Shown: one piece after another, positions 1 through 5,077 of the stretch | Layout: every line of letters starts with the position of its first letter | How positions within the stretch are numbered: position 1 is the first letter of the stretch | DNA from: an uncultured Collinsella sp. | GTDB taxonomy: Bacteria; Actinomycetota; Coriobacteriia; Coriobacteriales; Coriobacteriaceae | Assembly: GCA_958446785.1 (NCBI GenBank) | Contig: CAUCXP010000139.1 | Span: forward strand, 1-5,077 | DNA: 5,077 bases | Reading direction: 5' to 3' | Program-made: the position numbers and the translations under genes | The notes under the pieces: model-generated | What the model saw: only the letters and a program-made list of their open reading frames with translations | The model's database searches: none | Told to the model about the DNA's origin: nothing

Positions 1-312
1 AAGAGCGATTTCCGCGCTGTGAAGGTCAAGGCATGCGAGGCCGTCAAGAAGTCCAAGAAGCTGCTGAACTTTACGCTCGACGACGGTACCGGTACCGACC
101 GCACCATCCTCTCCGGCATCCATGAATACTATGAGCCCGAGGACCTGGTCGGCAAGACCTTGCTCGCCATCACCAACCTGCCCCCGCGCAAGATGATGGG
201 CATTCCCAGCTGCGGCATGCTCATCAGCGCTATCCACGAGGAGGATGGTGAGGAGCGTCTCAACCTGATCCAGCTTGACGCTTCTATTCCCGCCGGCGCA
301 AAGATGTACTAG
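1..312 (+). CDS. C-terminal tRNA-binding (EMAPII/Trbp111-like) domain, 5' end missing
   Basis: The frame is open from base 1 to the TAG at 310-312, giving 103 visible codons. The GTG at 19 is probably an internal Val, because the codons before it (encoding KSDFRA) fit the first strand of the domain. The sequence follows the tRNA-binding OB fold at the C-terminus of bacterial methionyl-tRNA synthetases and in stand-alone Trbp111-like proteins. Visible marks are the first strand with VKVKACEAV (8-15), KKLLNFTLDDG (19-29), the RTILSGI signature (34-40), YYEPEDLVGK (43-52), NLPPRKMMGI (59-68) and the closing SIPAGAKMY (95-103). In this family the domain binds the outside corner of tRNA and often mediates dimerisation. 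Whether this is the tail of a full metG product or a short independent protein cannot be decided, because everything upstream is outside the window. The domain call is firm; the parent gene is not. Confidence 0.85.
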   Translation, partial: KSDFRAVKVKACEAVKKSKKLLNFTLDDGTGTDRTILSGIHEYYEPEDLVGKTLLAITNLPPRKMMGIPSCGMLISAIHEEDGEERLNLIQLDASIPAGAKMY

Positions 313-314
313 GG

Positions 315-344
315 GGTTACGGCGTTTTACCAAACGCCGTAACC
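315..344 (+). terminator. Perfect 13-bp stem-loop just after the stop codon
   Basis: GGTTACGGCGTTT (315-327) is exactly complementary to AAACGCCGTAACC (332-344), with a 4-nt loop TACC. It starts two bases after the TAG of the tRNA-binding gene. The position suggests a transcript end or a 3'-stabilising hairpin. It is not a classical intrinsic terminator because no T-run follows (the next bases are GCTCGACG). The hairpin is plain in the sequence; its termination role is inferred. Confidence 0.5.
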
Positions 345-356
345 GCTCGACGCTGC

Positions 357-455
357 GCGGGCCGCATTTGGACAATCTGACGTTCAACTTCAAGGGCGCG
401 ACCAGAAGGTCAGCGCCCTTTCGTTTCACGTCACCTTGTCTCAAATGCGGCCCGC
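357..455. repeat. 99-nt nested palindrome (long imperfect hairpin, possible MITE- or BIME-like element)
   Basis: The whole stretch can fold back on itself. The outer arms GCGGGCCGCATTTG (357-370) and CAAATGCGGCCCGC (442-455) pair perfectly over 14 bp. After a one-base bulge (T441), GACAA (371-375) pairs with TTGTC (436-440). After a 2x2 internal loop, TGACGT (378-383) pairs with ACGTCA (428-433). The apex is a further stem, 392-403 with 408-420, with one bulge and an AGAA loop. About 37 base pairs can form. No transposase gene or clear target-site duplication is visible, so the mobile-element reading is only a hypothesis. Confidence 0.65.
392..427 (+). terminator. Terminator-like apex hairpin inside the long palindrome
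   Basis: AAGGGCGCGACC (392-403) pairs with GGTC-A-GCGCCCTT (408-420), giving a 12-bp stem with one bulged A and an AGAA tetraloop. TCGTTTC follows. GC-rich stems closed by AA/TT pairs and followed by an imperfect T-rich tail are common for intrinsic terminators in GC-rich Gram-positives. It would serve the tRNA-binding gene upstream. It is nested in a larger palindrome, so it could equally be just the tip of that element. Confidence 0.45.
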
Positions 456-497
456 TCGCTGACGTTGTCAATACATCGGCGTTGCCTTGGCCGTCAA

Positions 498-526
498 TAG
501 TCATTGGGGACGTTCTTAAACGACTA
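498..526. repeat. Short hairpin with GGGGAC-type loop
   Basis: TAGTCATT (498-505) pairs with AACGACTA (519-526) over 7 of 8 positions, enclosing the 13-nt loop GGGGACGTTCTTA. A second, overlapping inverted pair, TCAATAG (494-500) and CTATTGA (535-541), surrounds it. The loop resembles that of the hairpin at 2203-2235, while the stems are unrelated. This suggests a family of REP-like intergenic elements rather than a gene-specific regulator. Confidence 0.45.
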
Positions 527-596
527 CCCAACGGCTATTGAGCACATGGCTCGCATGGCAGCCGTCTCTTTTATGTTTCCTTTAGCCGTTGCTGCC

Positions 597-602
597 TAGG
601 AT
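597..602 (+). promoter_or_regulatory. Weak -10-like box ahead of the exporter gene
   Basis: TAGGAT matches TATAAT at four of six positions and lies 31 nt before the exporter start codon. No convincing -35 is found 16-18 nt upstream. The wider motif CTAGGATGG (596-604) is nearly identical to CTAGGCTGG (2378-2386), upstream of the DUF2798-like gene. That recurrence is the main reason to list it. Confidence 0.25.
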
Positions 603-633
603 GGGGGTTAGTCGGTAGGAAGGGAGCGTCTAT

Positions 634-2202
634 ATGGACGACGCGAGCGAGCGTGCAATCGAAGAGGACATGCTCGATCAGTTCAATTACTTTGACGATG
701 AGGATGAGGAGCTAATCGATCGTCGCGAGCCGGCATCGCTTGACTCATTTGATCTGGTCGATGAAGAGACTGATGAGGTTGAGGACGAATCAACGGAGCC
801 CCCACAGTCTTCGCGTCTTGACTCGCTGCTTTCGAGAGCCCCCATGCACCACGGTGTTCGTGCCGGCGCACTCCATATGAAAACAGACTGGCACCAGATC
901 GTGACGGCAGGCGATGAGCTTGCCGTCGATGCGCCGCTCACCGATAAGTCATCCATCATCTGCCGCACCGGTATGCTTATGCTCGCGAGCGGAACGGGTG
1001 CCTGGCGTGTACGCGATACCATGAATCGCGTTGCCGCCGTACTCGGTGTCACCGTCCACGTTGACTTAAGTCTTCTGTCGTTTGAGTGCACCTGCATCGA
1101 AGATGGCCACTGCTTTAACGAGGTTGTCAGCCTGCCCACAACGGGAGTCAATACCCATCGCATTTGGATGATGGAGAGCTTCCTAAAGGAAATCGAGACG
1201 TATGGGCGCCGGTTTACCGTGCACGAATACCACGAGATGCTCAAGACCGTTGAGAGTTCAAAACCCGATTACTCTCCCTGGCAACAGGGCCTTGCGGCAG
1301 CTTGTGCTTGCGGCGCCTTCGTCTTTTTGCTCGGCGGCGGCCCTATCGAGATGGCCTGCGCATTCGTAGGCGCTGGTGTCGGCAACTTTGCTCGCTCTCA
1401 TATTCTCAAGCAGGGTCTTGGCCAGTTTAGCGCGCTGACGATTGGCGTTGCGCTCGCTTGCGTTTCGTATCTGCTGGCATTGCTCGGCCTTGGCCAGGTC
1501 GTACCGGGGGCAATGTCGCACCAAGAAGGCTATATCGGCGCCATGCTCTTTGTGATTCCCGGCTTTCCCCTCATTACGGCAGGCCTCGACATCGCTAAGC
1601 TCGATATGCGAAGCGGCATTGAGCGTCTTTCGTATGCCGTGTCGATTATTGTGATGGCGACCCTTGTGGGCTGGATGGTTGCCGAGTGTGTGGGGCTGGC
1701 ACCGGATGACTTTATCCCGCTCGGGCTCTCACCGTTGGCTCTTACACTCTTGCGTGTGGTGATGAGCTTCGTCGGTGTATTTGGCTTCTCGGTTATGTTC
1801 AACAGCCCGGTAAAGATGGCCGCGGCAGCTGGGCTGATCGGCGCCGTGTCCAATACCTTGCGCCTTACGCTCGTCGATGCGCCGACGCTGTTTCCCTTTC
1901 TGGGCCTGAGCGTAGGTATGCCTCCCGAGGCGGCAGCGTTTATTGGCGCGCTGGTATCGGGGCTGCTCGCGAGCTTAGCCGAAATCAAGCTCACCTACCC
2001 ACGTATCGCCCTCACGGTGCCATCGATTGTCATTATGGTGCCGGGCTTGTATCTGTATCGCTCGATGTATTACATGTGCACCTTCGACACGGTCAATATG
2101 CTCGGCTGGTTTGTGCGTGCAGTGCTCATTGTGGCGTTTCTGCCCGTTGGCCTGGGCGTGGCGAGAACCCTCACCGACTCTCGCTGGCGCCACACCAGCT
2201 AA
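634..2202 (+). CDS. thrE: ThrE-family threonine/serine exporter, single chain, with acidic N-terminal extension
   Basis: This is a 522-residue inner-membrane protein of the ThrE type (Pfam ThrE/DUF1212 plus ThrE_2). Characterised members export threonine and serine, driven by the membrane potential. Residues ~105-210 form the soluble part, with GTGAWRVRDTMNRVAAVLG (120-138) matching the family's Arg-containing helix. Hydrophobic segments follow at about 215-250, 262-290, 298-320, 333-355, 366-388, 394-412, 420-450, 458-480 and 488-510. The PGFPLITAGLD motif (309-319) is typical of the first membrane module, and the second module starts near 365. Both modules are on one chain, as in corynebacterial ThrE, not split as in many Firmicutes. 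Residues 1-55 hold 26 Asp/Glu against 3 Arg, an unusual tail. The start is ATG 634, supported by AGGAAGGGAG (617-626) with 7 nt spacing. The gene appears monocistronic. The family is secure; the exact substrate is inferred. Confidence 0.9.
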   Translation: MDDASERAIEEDMLDQFNYFDDEDEELIDRREPASLDSFDLVDEETDEVEDESTEPPQSSRLDSLLSRAPMHHGVRAGALHMKTDWHQIVTAGDELAVDAPLTDKSSIICRTGMLMLASGTGAWRVRDTMNRVAAVLGVTVHVDLSLLSFECTCIEDGHCFNEVVSLPTTGVNTHRIWMMESFLKEIETYGRRFTVHEYHEMLKTVESSKPDYSPWQQGLAAACACGAFVFLLGGGPIEMACAFVGAGVGNFARSHILKQGLGQFSALTIGVALACVSYLLALLGLGQVVPGAMSHQEGYIGAMLFVIPGFPLITAGLDIAKLDMRSGIERLSYAVSIIVMATLVGWMVAECVGLAPDDFIPLGLSPLALTLLRVVMSFVGVFGFSVMFNSPVKMAAAAGLIGAVSNTLRLTLVDAPTLFPFLGLSVGMPPEAAAFIGALVSGLLASLAEIKLTYPRIALTVPSIVIMVPGLYLYRSMYYMCTFDTVNMLGWFVRAVLIVAFLPVGLGVARTLTDSRWRHTS

Positions 2203-2235
2203 TTGGTGCAAGGGGGACAGGTTGCTTTGCACCAA
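2203..2235. repeat. 9-bp hairpin with GGGGGACAGG-type loop, immediately after the exporter stop
   Basis: TTGGTGCAA (2203-2211) and TTGCACCAA (2227-2235) are perfect inverted repeats flanking the 15-nt loop GGGGGACAGGTTGCT. The first arm begins at the base after the TAA of the exporter gene. There is no T-run, so it is a poor intrinsic terminator. Together with 498-526 it looks like one of a dispersed family of hairpins with conserved loops and variable stems. Confidence 0.55.
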
Positions 2236-2308
2236 ATGAGTTGCGGTGAAATAGGGACTGAATTGCTGCTTAAAGGGTCAAAACAGTCCGTATTCCACTG
2301 CAACTTAT
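2236..2308. repeat. Imperfect palindrome with 25-bp arms (REP-like)
   Basis: Arm 2236-2260 and arm 2284-2308 are complementary at 21 of 25 positions, and two of the four mismatches are G-T wobbles. They enclose a 23-nt A/T-leaning loop (2261-2283). The best part is GTTGCGGTG (2240-2248) against CACTGCAAC (2296-2304), plus GACTG (2256-2260) against CAGTC (2284-2288). It directly abuts the preceding hairpin. No coding potential is visible. The arrangement resembles REP/BIME units, but no repeat copy number can be judged from one window. Confidence 0.5.
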
Positions 2309-2329
2309 GGGGTCGGGGGATTATTGGTG

Positions 2330-2373
2330 CCCCGCATCTTCACAAACTCAACGCTTACGAAGCGCGGGGTTTT
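2330..2373 (+). terminator. Candidate weak terminator downstream of the exporter
   Basis: CCCCGC (2330-2335) can pair with GCGGGG (2364-2369), which is followed at once by TTTT (2370-2373). The 28-nt loop contains an alternative hairpin, CGCTT (2352-2356) with AAGCG (2360-2364). The two foldings compete for G2364. The long loop makes this a weak call, and it overlaps the candidate promoter just downstream. Confidence 0.3.
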
Positions 2374-2375
2374 CG

Positions 2376-2384
2376 TGCTAGGCT
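2376..2384 (+). promoter_or_regulatory. Candidate extended -10 promoter element for the DUF2798-like gene
   Basis: TGCTAGGCT carries the TGn extension next to TAGGCT (three of six matches to TATAAT). The surrounding CTAGGCTGG is shared, with one change, with the region ahead of the exporter. The -35 region is poor (TTACGA at 2355-2360, 18-nt spacer). If used, it would give a leader of about 125 nt containing the hairpin at 2421-2467. Confidence 0.3.
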
Positions 2385-2420
2385 GGTTCCACCACATAAG
2401 TAGTCGCAGACGCACGTATC

Positions 2421-2471
2421 ACGGGCGGGCGAGATGAAGTCCCAACAGCTCCATCTCGTCCGCCCGTTTTT
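2421..2471 (+). terminator. Strong intrinsic terminator or leader attenuator
   Basis: ACGGGCGGGCGAGATG (2421-2436) pairs with CATCTCGTCCGCCCGT (2452-2467) over all 16 positions, one a G-T wobble. The loop is 15 nt and the stem ends in a five-T run (2467-2471). This is the best intrinsic terminator in the window. It lies more than 200 nt after the exporter stop but only 45 nt before the next start codon. It may therefore be the final stop for exporter transcripts or a conditional attenuator for the DUF2798-like gene. Confidence 0.8.
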
Positions 2472-2496
2472 GTTGCGTGGTGCCGCGGCGTAACAC

Positions 2497-2504
2497 AGAA
2501 AGGA
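2497..2504 (+). promoter_or_regulatory. Ribosome binding site that fixes the start of the DUF2798-like gene
   Basis: AGAAAGGA lies 11 nt before ATG 2516, slightly long but usable. The alternative in-frame GTG at 2477 has no purine-rich stretch ahead of it and follows the T-run of the terminator by only five bases. The ATG also places the first membrane helix right after a short charged tail, as expected. Confidence 0.6.
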
Positions 2505-2515
2505 TTTTGCCCTTT

Positions 2516-3109
2516 ATGCCTATCAACAAACGAGAGAGCCTGCTGTTCACCTTTATCATGTGCTTTTGCATGGTGCTCTGGATGAGCATCTACAACGTTG
2601 CCCTGCAGCATGGGGCCATTAACGGCGAGGTTGTTGCCGCCGCGTGGCTCGGCTTCCCCGTTGCCTACGTTTTTGCCATGTGCTGCGACTGGTTTGTCGC
2701 CAGCCCGCTCGCCAAGGGTTTCGCCTTTAAATTCCTGGTCACGCCGGGCAAGAGTTCGCCGCTTGCCATGACGCTCGCCGTCAGCTCCTGCATGGTCGTT
2801 CCTATGGTCATCATCATGTCGCTCTACGGTGCGTGCGAGGGCCTGTTCCACATGCCCGGCGGCCCGCTCGCCAACCTGCAGCTGCTGCCGATGATGTGGC
2901 TCGTTAACATTCCGCGCAACTTTATCATGGCCCTGCCCTGGAACCTGCTGGTGGCCGGTCCGGTTGCTCGCTTTGTCTTCCGCCGCGCCTTCCCCATGGG
3001 CACGGTCTTTGCCGAGCCGCACATGGAGCTCGTGCGCATGCCGGGCGCTCCCGTTGCCGATGCCGTCAATGACGTTACCGAGGACATGGGCGCCGAGCCC
3101 GCCTGCTAG
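2516..3109 (+). CDS. Four-helix membrane protein with tandem DUF2798-like halves
   Basis: This 197-residue integral membrane protein has predicted helices at about 10-30, 40-62, 86-108 and 122-150. Charged residues favour both ends in the cytoplasm: K5 R6 at the start, K67/K72/K79 after helix 2, and R152/R156/R157 after helix 4. The two halves (about 8-75 and 83-158) look like related two-helix units. Each second helix runs into a short basic stretch (SPLAKGFAFKF, 63-73; AGPVARFVFRRAF, 147-159), the layout I associate with DUF2798. Biochemical function is unknown for that family as far as I know. The soluble tail (160-197) is acidic and ends in Cys. Met and Cys are frequent (17 and 7), including CFC (16-18) and CC (56-57) in helices. 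The gene stands alone behind a terminator-like leader. Coding status is secure; the family call is by recall of pattern. Confidence 0.8.
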   Translation: MPINKRESLLFTFIMCFCMVLWMSIYNVALQHGAINGEVVAAAWLGFPVAYVFAMCCDWFVASPLAKGFAFKFLVTPGKSSPLAMTLAVSSCMVVPMVIIMSLYGACEGLFHMPGGPLANLQLLPMMWLVNIPRNFIMALPWNLLVAGPVARFVFRRAFPMGTVFAEPHMELVRMPGAPVADAVNDVTEDMGAEPAC

Positions 3110-3208
3110 ACAGCAGCTCAAAACCAAACCGCCAAACGGACCCGAGCAATTCCTTTTTTGTAGACGTTGTCGCACGGCTACGGGCGGGAAAGGTCCCAAC
3201 GGTTAACA

Positions 3209-3214
3209 TATACT
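3209..3214 (+). promoter_or_regulatory. Candidate -10 box for clpC
   Basis: TATACT matches TATAAT at five of six positions, 82 nt ahead of the clpC start codon, in the only A/T-rich patch of this leader. No good -35 is seen 16-18 nt upstream; the region there is GGGCGGGAAAGG. Either an activator-dependent or alternative sigma factor promoter is possible. The assignment is tentative. Confidence 0.3.
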
Positions 3215-3232
3215 CCATATGGGTAAAGAGAC

Positions 3233-3260
3233 CAAAGCGCTGCCGCGGGGCGGCGCTTTG
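3233..3260 (+). other. 12-bp hairpin in the clpC leader
   Basis: CAAAGCGCTGCC (3233-3244) pairs with GGCGGCGCTTTG (3249-3260), with one T-G wobble and a GCGG tetraloop. It ends 36 nt before the clpC ATG and is followed by CGTTTGAAAAAAC. It could be the terminator of the DUF2798-like gene (stop at 3109). If the promoter at 3209 is used, it would instead be a structured 5'-UTR element. The downstream T content is too low for a confident terminator call. Confidence 0.5.
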
Positions 3261-3296
3261 CGTTTGAAAAAACTAGCTCGTCTAAGAGGAACTAGC

Positions 3297-5077
3297 ATGT
3301 TAGACCGTTTTACCGATCGCGCGCGCAAGGTCATGTCCATGGCCAAGCAAGAGGCGCTCGATCTGCACTCAAATAAGGTGGGCACCGAGCACCTGCTGCT
3401 CGCGCTCGCTAAGGAGGACGAGGGTATTGCCGCCGAGGCACTGCGCTCGCTCGATATCTCCTACGATGACATCATGGATACCCTCAAAGAGGTCCAGACC
3501 ACGGTTCCCGAGCCCTGTGAGGAGACCGAGGCGGCCAAGCTTGCCTTTACGCCGCTCGTTATTAGCGTGATGGAGCGTTCATTCCGCGTGGCGCGTGAGA
3601 ACAACCAGACCTACGTGTCGACCGAGCACCTGCTCATCGGCATCGTCGAAGAGGGCAACGGCATGGCCATGGACATCCTCATGCGCCTGGGTGTGTCGTC
3701 CGCTTCCATTAAAAAGGCTATTGAGAAGCTTACCGCCAAGGACCAGGACAAGAAGCGCCCGCTCGCCGGAGCCGGCGCCGGTCGCCCCGGTGCGGGCCTG
3801 CCGTTCTTTAGCGGTTCGGACGCCTCGCAGCAAAAGGGGAGCGGCACCGACACGCTCAAGCAGTTCGCCACCAACCTCACGCAGAAGGCGCGCGACGGCG
3901 AGCTCGATCCCGTGATTGGCCGCGAAAAGGAAGTCCAGCGCATGATGGAGATCCTTTCGCGCCGCACCAAGAACAATCCGCTTATCCTGGGCGATCCCGG
4001 CGTGGGCAAGACGGCTATCGTCGAGGGCCTGGCGCAGCAGATTGCTGCTGGCAATGTGCCCGAGAATCTTATGAACCAGAATATCTGGACGCTCGATCTG
4101 CCGGGTCTTGTCGCGGGTGCCAAGTATCGCGGTGAGTTTGAGGAGCGCCTCAAGAACGTGATCCAGGAGGCGACCGAAGCCGACGACGTCATCTTGTTTA
4201 TCGACGAGATGCACACCATCATCGGTGCCGGTTCTGCCGAGGGTTCTATCGATGCGAGCTCTATGCTCAAGCCCGTGCTCGCGCGCGGTGCTTTCCAGAT
4301 CATCGGTGCCACCACGGCCGAGGAGTTCCGCAAGTACCTCACCAAGGACCCGGCCTTCGAGCGTCGCTTCCAGACCATTGATGTCGAGGAGCCGAGCGTC
4401 GAGGACACGGTCAAGATCCTGACCGCGCTCAAGCCGCGCTACGAGGAGCACCACCATGTGCGCTATACGCAGGGTGCTATCGAGGCCGCAGCGAACCTTT
4501 CCAACCGCTACATCCAGGATCGCTTCCTGCCCGATAAGGCCATCGACCTCATCGACGAGGCCGGTGCCCGCGCTCGCATCGCCGCGAATCGCGCGCCCGA
4601 GCCGGTGCGCGAGGCCGAGCATCGTATAGAGGAGCTCAAGGCCGCCGCGCAGGAGGCCACCGAGAGCGATGACATGAACAAGGCCGCCGAGATCACCGAG
4701 CAGCAGAAGGCCGCCGAGATTGAACTCGCCGAAGCCAAGGCCGCCTGGACCGCCGAGCTCGACGCCAGCCCGCTCACCATCGACGTGAGTCAGATTGCCG
4801 ACATCGTGTCCGTGACCTCTGGCGTGCCGGTTTCCTCGCTCACCGAGAGCGAGAGCCGTCGCCTGCTGCAGACCGAAAGCGTGCTCAAGACCCGCATTAT
4901 CGGCCAGGACGAGGCCGTCGAGGCCGTCGCCAAGGCCGTGCGCCGTAGCCGCTCGCCGCTCAAGGACCCGCGTCGTCCCGGCGGCAGCTTTATCTTCCTG
5001 GGTCCCACCGGCACGGGCAAGACCGAGCTCGCCAAGACGCTCGCCGAGTATCTCTTTGGCAGCAAGGACGCGCTCAT
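3297..5077 (+). CDS. clpC: ClpC-type AAA+ unfoldase, 3' end beyond the window
   Basis: The frame is open from ATG 3297 to the window end (593 codons and two bases). AAGAGGA (3284-3290), with 6 nt spacing, supports the start. ClpC is the hexameric ATPase that unfolds proteins for ClpP or refolds them with adaptors in the cytoplasm. Order seen: double Clp N-repeat (about 1-145, starting [12 protein letters not shown]); a Gly/Ala-rich linker (155-183); D1 with Walker A GDPGVGKT (232-239), pore region [11 protein letters not shown] (275-285), Walker B VILFIDE (298-304), sensor segment IIGATT (335-340) and Arg-finger ERRF (355-358); a short middle domain (about 440-490); then D2 with IIGQDEAV (534-541) and Walker A GPTGTGKT (569-576). 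The middle domain is about half ClpB size, which with the [13 protein letters not shown] linker (508-520) favours ClpC. Roughly 220-280 residues are missing, including the ClpP-docking loop, so ClpP partnership is inferred. Confidence 0.93.
   Translation, partial: MLDRFTDRARKVMSMAKQEALDLHSNKVGTEHLLLALAKEDEGIAAEALRSLDISYDDIMDTLKEVQTTVPEPCEETEAAKLAFTPLVISVMERSFRVARENNQTYVSTEHLLIGIVEEGNGMAMDILMRLGVSSASIKKAIEKLTAKDQDKKRPLAGAGAGRPGAGLPFFSGSDASQQKGSGTDTLKQFATNLTQKARDGELDPVIGREKEVQRMMEILSRRTKNNPLILGDPGVGKTAIVEGLAQQIAAGNVPENLMNQNIWTLDLPGLVAGAKYRGEFEERLKNVIQEATEADDVILFIDEMHTIIGAGSAEGSIDASSMLKPVLARGAFQIIGATTAEEFRKYLTKDPAFERRFQTIDVEEPSVEDTVKILTALKPRYEEHHHVRYTQGAIEAAANLSNRYIQDRFLPDKAIDLIDEAGARARIAANRAPEPVREAEHRIEELKAAAQEATESDDMNKAAEITEQQKAAEIELAEAKAAWTAELDASPLTIDVSQIADIVSVTSGVPVSSLTESESRRLLQTESVLKTRIIGQDEAVEAVAKAVRRSRSPLKDPRRPGGSFIFLGPTGTGKTELAKTLAEYLFGSKDAL

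Noticed and set aside
275..541. 88-codon + strand open frame across the first intergenic region
   Set aside because: It overlaps the end of the tRNA-binding gene and runs straight through two hairpins. It has no domain and no ribosome binding site.
553..572. Small hairpin GGCT...AGCC followed by T-rich sequence before the exporter
   Set aside because: The stem is only 4 bp and the T-run is interrupted; likely chance.
687..1244. 185-codon open frame on the - strand
   Set aside because: It is antisense to the exporter; its Ser runs are simply the reverse of the Asp/Glu codons of the acidic tail.
2477..2515. Upstream GTG start adding 13 residues to the DUF2798-like protein
   Set aside because: No ribosome binding site precedes it and it begins just after a terminator T-run; ATG 2516 has AGAAAGGA upstream.
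3122..3160. Intrinsic terminator ending in TTTTTT (3154-3159) after the DUF2798-like gene
   Set aside because: Only a 3-bp stem (CCG/CGG) can be formed ahead of the T-run, too weak to call.
2378..3199. 273-codon open frame on the - strand
   Set aside because: It is antisense to the DUF2798-like gene and both its leaders, crosses a terminator, and translates to a His/Gly/Arg-rich non-globular sequence.
3221..3236. Possible CtsR tandem heptads (GGGTAAA and GACCAAA)
   Set aside because: Each half departs from the GGTCAAA consensus and the spacer is 2 rather than 3 nt, so it is no better than chance in this region.
3579..4622. 347-codon open frame on the - strand
   Set aside because: It lies fully antisense to clpC, whose domains are unmistakable. 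Its translation is a low-complexity, Leu/Gly/Arg/Asp-rich shadow of GC-biased codons.
3297..5077. Annotation as ClpB instead of ClpC
   Set aside because: The middle domain is only about 50 residues, where ClpB has about 120, and the sequence before D2 follows the ClpC pattern.
1..5077. CRISPR arrays, tRNA or rRNA genes, transposase genes, phage genes
   Set aside because: No regularly spaced direct repeats, no tRNA cloverleaf or rRNA signature, and no such protein motifs were found on either strand.

Overview
The window looks like a chromosomal piece of a GC-rich actinobacterium, most likely a Coriobacteriia member of the Collinsella type. This is inferred from the codon bias (GCC, GAC, CTC and GAG dominate), Shine-Dalgarno-led genes, a ClpC ATPase without a visible ctsR-mcsA-mcsB operon, and intergenic GGGGAC-type hairpins. 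No search could be run, so the taxon is an inference. All four genes are on the + strand.

Layout. Positions 1-312 hold the 3' end of a gene whose last ~100 codons are an EMAPII/Trbp111-type tRNA-binding domain, as found at the C-terminus of methionyl-tRNA synthetase. Positions 313-633 are non-coding and full of dyad symmetry: a perfect 13-bp hairpin just after the stop, a 99-nt nested palindrome (357-455) with a terminator-like apex, and a smaller hairpin with a GGGGAC loop (498-526). Positions 634-2202 encode a 522-residue ThrE-type threonine/serine exporter with a strongly acidic N-terminal extension. Positions 2203-2515 hold another GGGGAC-loop hairpin, a 25-bp-arm imperfect palindrome, a candidate promoter and a strong intrinsic terminator. 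That terminator ends only 45 nt before the next start codon. Positions 2516-3109 encode a four-helix membrane protein with two DUF2798-like halves. Positions 3110-3296 are a leader with a 12-bp hairpin 36 nt ahead of clpC. From 3297 to the window end runs the first ~593 codons of clpC, cut in the second AAA+ module.

Function. The genes do not form one obvious pathway: aminoacylation or tRNA binding, amino-acid export, an uncharacterised membrane protein, and proteostasis. Each is separated from the next by at least 187 nt containing hairpins, so they are probably separate transcription units. I see no defence system, mobile-element gene, CRISPR array or RNA gene. The least explained content is the intergenic hairpin family and the structured leaders, not the proteins.
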